In this document: positions 5,802 through 7,897 of the stretch, one piece after another
Numbering within the stretch: position 1 is the stretch's first letter
Layout: every line of letters starts with the position of its first letter
NCBI GenBank assembly: GCA_030637505.1
Contig: DAOWGJ010000190.1
Coordinates: 1-7,897 of the forward strand
From: Holophagae bacterium
Lineage (GTDB): Bacteria; Acidobacteriota; Thermoanaerobaculia; Thermoanaerobaculales; Sulfomarinibacteraceae
Length of the DNA: 7,897 bases
Direction: 5' to 3'
The notes under the pieces: generated by a model
What the model saw: the letters and a program-made list of their open reading frames with translations, nothing else
Told to the model about the DNA's origin: nothing
The model's database searches: none
Translations under genes and position numbers: made by a program

Positions 5802-6422
5802 ATGCGTCTTCCCCGTGAATTGGACCCCGTCGAGATTCGAGTCCTGGGGTGTTTGCTGGAAAAGGAACTGACGACGCCCGATGCCTATCCCCTGACCCTC
5901 AAGGCGTTGGTGTCGGCGTGCAACCAGAAATCCAGCCGCTCTCCAGTAATGCAGCTGTCCGAGGCCGACGCCCGCGCCGCTTTGGACCGCCTCCACCAAG
6001 AGGTTCTCGTCTGGCCGGTGACCGGGGCACGTGTCGAACGGTGGCGCCACGCGCTCGAGCGGCAATGGACGCTGGACGGTCCGTCCCATGCCGCGATGGC
6101 CCTCTTGCTCCTGCGTGGCCCCCAGACCACCGGGGCCATCCGAAACCGTGCCGAGCGCATGCACGTTTTTGCCGACAATTACGAGGTTGAGGCCACCCTG
6201 GATATGTTGCGGCAAGGGGACGAGCCTCTGACCGTCCTGCTGGGACGCCGCCCCGGCCAGAATGAGGCTCGCTGGATGCATCTGGTCGGCGGAACTCCCG
6301 ATGAGGCCAGCCTGGCGTCGATCGATGAAGAAACCCGGGGACCGTCTCTTGCCCAGCGAGTCGCCGACCTCGAAGACCGCCTGACCCGACTGGAAGCCAC
6401 GGTCGCCTCTCTGACAGCTTAG
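5802..6422 (+). CDS. yceH: YceH/DUF480 (UPF0502) family protein
   Basis: A 206-residue protein of the YceH family, built from two winged-helix domains; its biochemical role is not settled. The diagnostic N-terminal stretch LDPVEIRVLGCLLEKELTTPD (about 7-27) is followed by YPLTLKALVSACNQKSSRSPVMQLSE, nearly matching the E. coli YceH pattern (IGCLLEKQVTTPEQYPL, ACNQKTNREPVM). The second domain has LLLRGPQTTGAIRNRAERMHVF and EVEATLDML, and RWMHL is the family's RYMHL-type motif. The last 25 or so residues (LAQRVADLEDRLTRLEATVASL) form a predicted coiled coil, as in other members. Length is usual for the family. It shares a unit with the ArsC-family gene and ends just before a terminator-like palindrome. 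Confidence 0.92.
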   Translation: MRLPRELDPVEIRVLGCLLEKELTTPDAYPLTLKALVSACNQKSSRSPVMQLSEADARAALDRLHQEVLVWPVTGARVERWRHALERQWTLDGPSHAAMALLLLRGPQTTGAIRNRAERMHVFADNYEVEATLDMLRQGDEPLTVLLGRRPGQNEARWMHLVGGTPDEASLASIDEETRGPSLAQRVADLEDRLTRLEATVASLTA

Positions 6423-6446
6423 CTGCCTGTAAAAACCCGCAAAGCT

Positions 6447-6513
6447 CGGCCAGGGGTAAACCCTGGCCCTACGGGAGGTATTGTAGGGCCGGGGTTTATC
6501 CCCGGCCGTTTTT
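6447..6513. terminator. Bidirectional terminator-like large palindrome
   Basis: Two hairpins sit in tandem. GGCCAGGG-GTAAA-CCCTGGCC (6448-6468) is followed by GGCCGGGG-TTTAT-CCCCGGCC (6487-6507) and GTTTTT (6508-6513), a classic intrinsic terminator for the plus-strand yceH-like gene. The two halves are also complementary to each other: 6447-6472 and 6483-6508 match at 23 of 26 positions around a 10-nt loop, so one long stem is an alternative fold. On the minus strand a T-run occurs at 6436-6431, about 12 nt past the first hairpin, so it may also serve the convergent BMP gene. The GTAGGGCCGGGG-type sequence resembles REP-like palindromes. Confidence 0.75.
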
Positions 6514-6520
6514 GACTCCC

Positions 6521-7498
6521 TTACAACCCCAGCGACTCGATCTCCACCATCCCGGCGTTGACTGCCGCCCTGGCTTGATCCAATGCCTCGACCAGCGATT
6601 GATTCTCGGCCAGAGACGGCTGAAGCCTCAGATCAACAACCCCGGAGCCCAGATCGAAGGCGTAGACCTTACCCGTGAAGGTGTCGTCGACGACATCCGC
6701 GGCAATCCGACCGACAGCCTCCGGGATATCAACGACGATCGCAGCGGCGACGACGTCAGCATGGGTGTCCAGCGTGTGGCGTCCGATCGTCACCAGGTGC
6801 ACGCCGCAAGCATCGGCGGCCGCCAGGACCTCCGGATCGGGCGCCAATTCGGCGTACAATGCAACCGTAACACCTCTTTCGGCCAGGGCGTCGATGCCGG
6901 CAGCCCCCGACGCCCTCTCGATCCGCCCCCCCCACGGATGACGACATCGAAATCCTTGTTCAAATCCGTCCTCGATGTCGTCGATCACCGGCCCCCGACC
7001 GACCTCGAGGATGCCAATCGTCGAACCACCAAGAACGGCCGCGGTCACCCCCCCGAGGTAGGCGGCGCCCATGTAGAGAAACTCCATCCGGGCAACGTTG
7101 GGAGCGAGGACCATCCCTCGGTCCAAAACAAAGGCCGTCCGGGGAAATCGCGGGCCTTCGGTCAGGATCGACCGATCGAACTCGGGCCCGACACAGAAGA
7201 CCAGATCGACCGAATCAGAGGCGGCTGTTTCAAGGACCGATCGCCGCTCGGCCGGAGAGCGGGCCCACGCCGATGAGACCTCGGCGCCATAGGCATCTTG
7301 AAGTCGTTTGGCAACGCCGTCGCCGAGGTGATCCCACATCGGGTTGTCCCCACTGGAAAAGACAAAATGCACACGCAGCCGCGACACCTGAACCGGAGGT
7401 GCCTCCCGGCGGCACGCCACACCAGAGGCCAACCCGACCAGCGCCGCCACACCAAGCCACATCCAAGTCCAGTAACGACCCACCCCCCTATTATGCAT
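6521..7498 (-). CDS. BMP-family (PnrA/Med-like) substrate-binding lipoprotein
   Basis: A 325-residue lipoprotein of the basic membrane protein family, whose known members bind purine nucleosides or related ligands for ABC import or act as surface receptors. The signal peptide has a Trp-rich n/h region and ends in LASGVAC with Cys29 lipidated. The mature domain shows the two-lobe periplasmic-binding fold: VHFVFSSGDNPMWDHLGDGVAKRL near the start, DLVFCVGPEFD (about 97-107), NVARMEFLYMGAAYLGGVTAAV with GSTIGILEVG in mid-protein, and IDDIEDGFEQGFR. The ATG at 7498 has AAGGGGG about 3 nt upstream, a usable if close binding site. No ABC ATPase or permease is adjacent, so it is an orphan binding protein within this window. 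It converges with the YceH-like gene across a terminator. Confidence 0.85.
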   Translation of the reverse strand: MHNRGVGRYWTWMWLGVAALVGLASGVACRREAPPVQVSRLRVHFVFSSGDNPMWDHLGDGVAKRLQDAYGAEVSSAWARSPAERRSVLETAASDSVDLVFCVGPEFDRSILTEGPRFPRTAFVLDRGMVLAPNVARMEFLYMGAAYLGGVTAAVLGGSTIGILEVGRGPVIDDIEDGFEQGFRCRHPWGGRIERASGAAGIDALAERGVTVALYAELAPDPEVLAAADACGVHLVTIGRHTLDTHADVVAAAIVVDIPEAVGRIAADVVDDTFTGKVYAFDLGSGVVDLRLQPSLAENQSLVEALDQARAAVNAGMVEIESLGL

Positions 7499-7600
7499 TG
7501 CCCCCTTGAAAGATCATGAGCGCATGAGGCACAATGCACTGGCATAAACGCCCTGTGAAAAAGCCCTCTCGCGGCTGCAATGCTCGATAGCCAGTAATCT

Positions 7601-7743
7601 GCGCGATTTTCGCTCGTCGCCACCCTCAACGTATCTCCTGATACGCCTTCGGGTTACGACTTCTCGAGAGATCACCCATCTCACCGCCTCTCGAGCCTTT
7701 CGCTTCGCGAACGACTGATTCACAGAGCTTCTAACCCGACCTT
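7601..7743. repeat. Intergenic repeat element, copy B
   Basis: This lies in the 301-bp gap between the BMP lipoprotein and the Nif3-like gene, where I find no convincing coding sequence. Its central hairpin is CGTATC-TCCT-GATACG (7630-7645). Blocks shared with copy A are CTCAACGTA (7625), TACGCC (7642), GAGATCACC (7668) and GCCTTTCGC (7695); spacings between them differ by at most 2 bp from copy A. CTAACCCGACCTT (7731-7743) is identical to 5181-5193. TCTCGAGA at 7662-7669 is a further small palindrome. The outer inverted ends seen in copy A are not evident here, so this copy may be partial or more diverged. Confidence 0.7.
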
Positions 7744-7750
7744 TGTGTTT

Positions 7751-7787
7751 GAGCTGAGAGCTGATAGCTGATTGCTGAGAGCTTCTG
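7751..7787. repeat. Heptamer repeat array 3 (AGCTGAY-like)
   Basis: Units of 7 bp: AGCTGAG, AGCTGAT, AGCTGAT, TGCTGAG, AGCTTCT. It ends about a dozen bases before the Nif3-like start codon. It is nearly identical to the array that encodes part of the SpoIID-like signal peptide (3024-3060). Confidence 0.8.
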
Positions 7788-7799
7788 TACCATGGATCC

Positions 7800-7897
7800 A
7801 TGAGACTTGAATCACTGGTTGCCGAGTTGGACACGCTGCTCGAGATCGACGGCGTCAGTGACTACTGCCCCAACGGTCTCCAGGTCGAAGGCCGACC
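7800..7897 (+). CDS. Nif3/YbgI-family dinuclear metal centre protein, 5' end only
   Basis: Only the first 32 codons are in the window: MRLESLVAELDTLLEID, then GVSDYCPNGLQVEGR. The DYCPNGLQVEG string is the hallmark N-terminal motif of the Nif3-like (YbgI, GTP cyclohydrolase 1 type 2 homologue) family, which forms hexamers with a two-metal site; its substrate is not firmly established. The metal-binding His and Glu residues lie beyond the window. The ATG at 7800 is chosen because an ATG at 7792 runs into a stop after three codons. No Shine-Dalgarno is visible. A TACCAT hexamer at 7788-7793 lies 6 nt before the ATG, the same spacing as TATACT before the ATPase gene, so the message could be leaderless. 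Confidence 0.85.
   Translation, partial: MRLESLVAELDTLLEIDGVSDYCPNGLQVEGR

Noticed and set aside
5469..6281. 270-codon minus-strand frame across arsC and yceH
   Set aside because: It spans two well-recognised genes with their own binding sites on the other strand and shows no domain.
6512..7276. 254-codon open frame opposite the BMP gene
   Set aside because: Its composition is low-information and Arg/Asp-rich, and it is fully antisense to a clearly recognisable BMP lipoprotein.
7531..7559. TTCACA and CATTGT (minus strand, 17-bp spacing) as a promoter for the BMP gene
   Set aside because: The -10 matches only 3 of 6 consensus positions, which is not enough to call.
7514..7834. Possible small protein on the minus strand in the right-hand gap
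   Set aside because: Its sequence is made of the copy B repeat and heptamer array and runs into the Nif3-like gene. Similar peptides in copy A arise from the same repeat DNA, so the likeness is at the DNA level.

Overview
The window is GC-rich bacterial chromosomal DNA, densely coded, with eight protein genes. The two at the edges are cut off by the window ends. Intergenic gaps carry heptamer (AGCTGAY-type) repeats and a larger hairpin-centred repeat. These repeats, the GC-rich codon use and the gene content resemble environmental Acidobacteriota-like genomes (for example the Thermoanaerobaculia group). That placement is an impression from style and is not proven by any marker gene here.

Left block, minus strand (1-3797). 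Transcription runs right to left. A DnaC/DnaI-type AAA+ ATPase (3060-3797) overlaps by 4 bp, through a GTGA junction, with a long SpoIID/LytB-domain lipoprotein (931-3063). After an 88-bp repeat-bearing gap comes an acyl-CoA dehydrogenase (start at 842) that runs off the left end. The ATPase start faces a GT4 glycosyltransferase on the plus strand (3913-5139) across a 115-bp divergent spacer. Both genes lack a Shine-Dalgarno sequence and have -10-like hexamers very close to the ATG.

Middle block, plus strand (5140-6422). A 296-bp gap contains a repeat element with inverted ends and an internal hairpin. It is followed by a compact two-gene unit, an ArsC-family thiol reductase and a YceH/DUF480 protein. 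They are 18 bp apart and both have strong GGAGG ribosome binding sites.

Right block (6423-7897). A large imperfect palindrome with two nested GC-rich hairpins lies between the convergent YceH gene and a minus-strand BMP-family lipoprotein (6521-7498), and probably ends transcription from both sides. A 301-bp gap then carries a diverged second copy of the repeat element and another heptamer array. The first 32 codons of a Nif3/YbgI-family gene close the window.

Functionally this looks like mixed housekeeping and envelope genes: fatty-acid oxidation, peptidoglycan-active lipoprotein, sugar transfer, thiol redox, nucleoside-type ligand binding and a metal-centre protein. It is not a defence, phage or biosynthetic island. 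I found no CRISPR array, tRNA, rRNA, transposase or toxin-antitoxin pair. The most unusual items are the helicase-loader-like ATPase coupled to SpoIID, the heptamer repeat read as part of a lipoprotein signal peptide, the long insertion inside the SpoIID protein, and the paired intergenic repeat elements.
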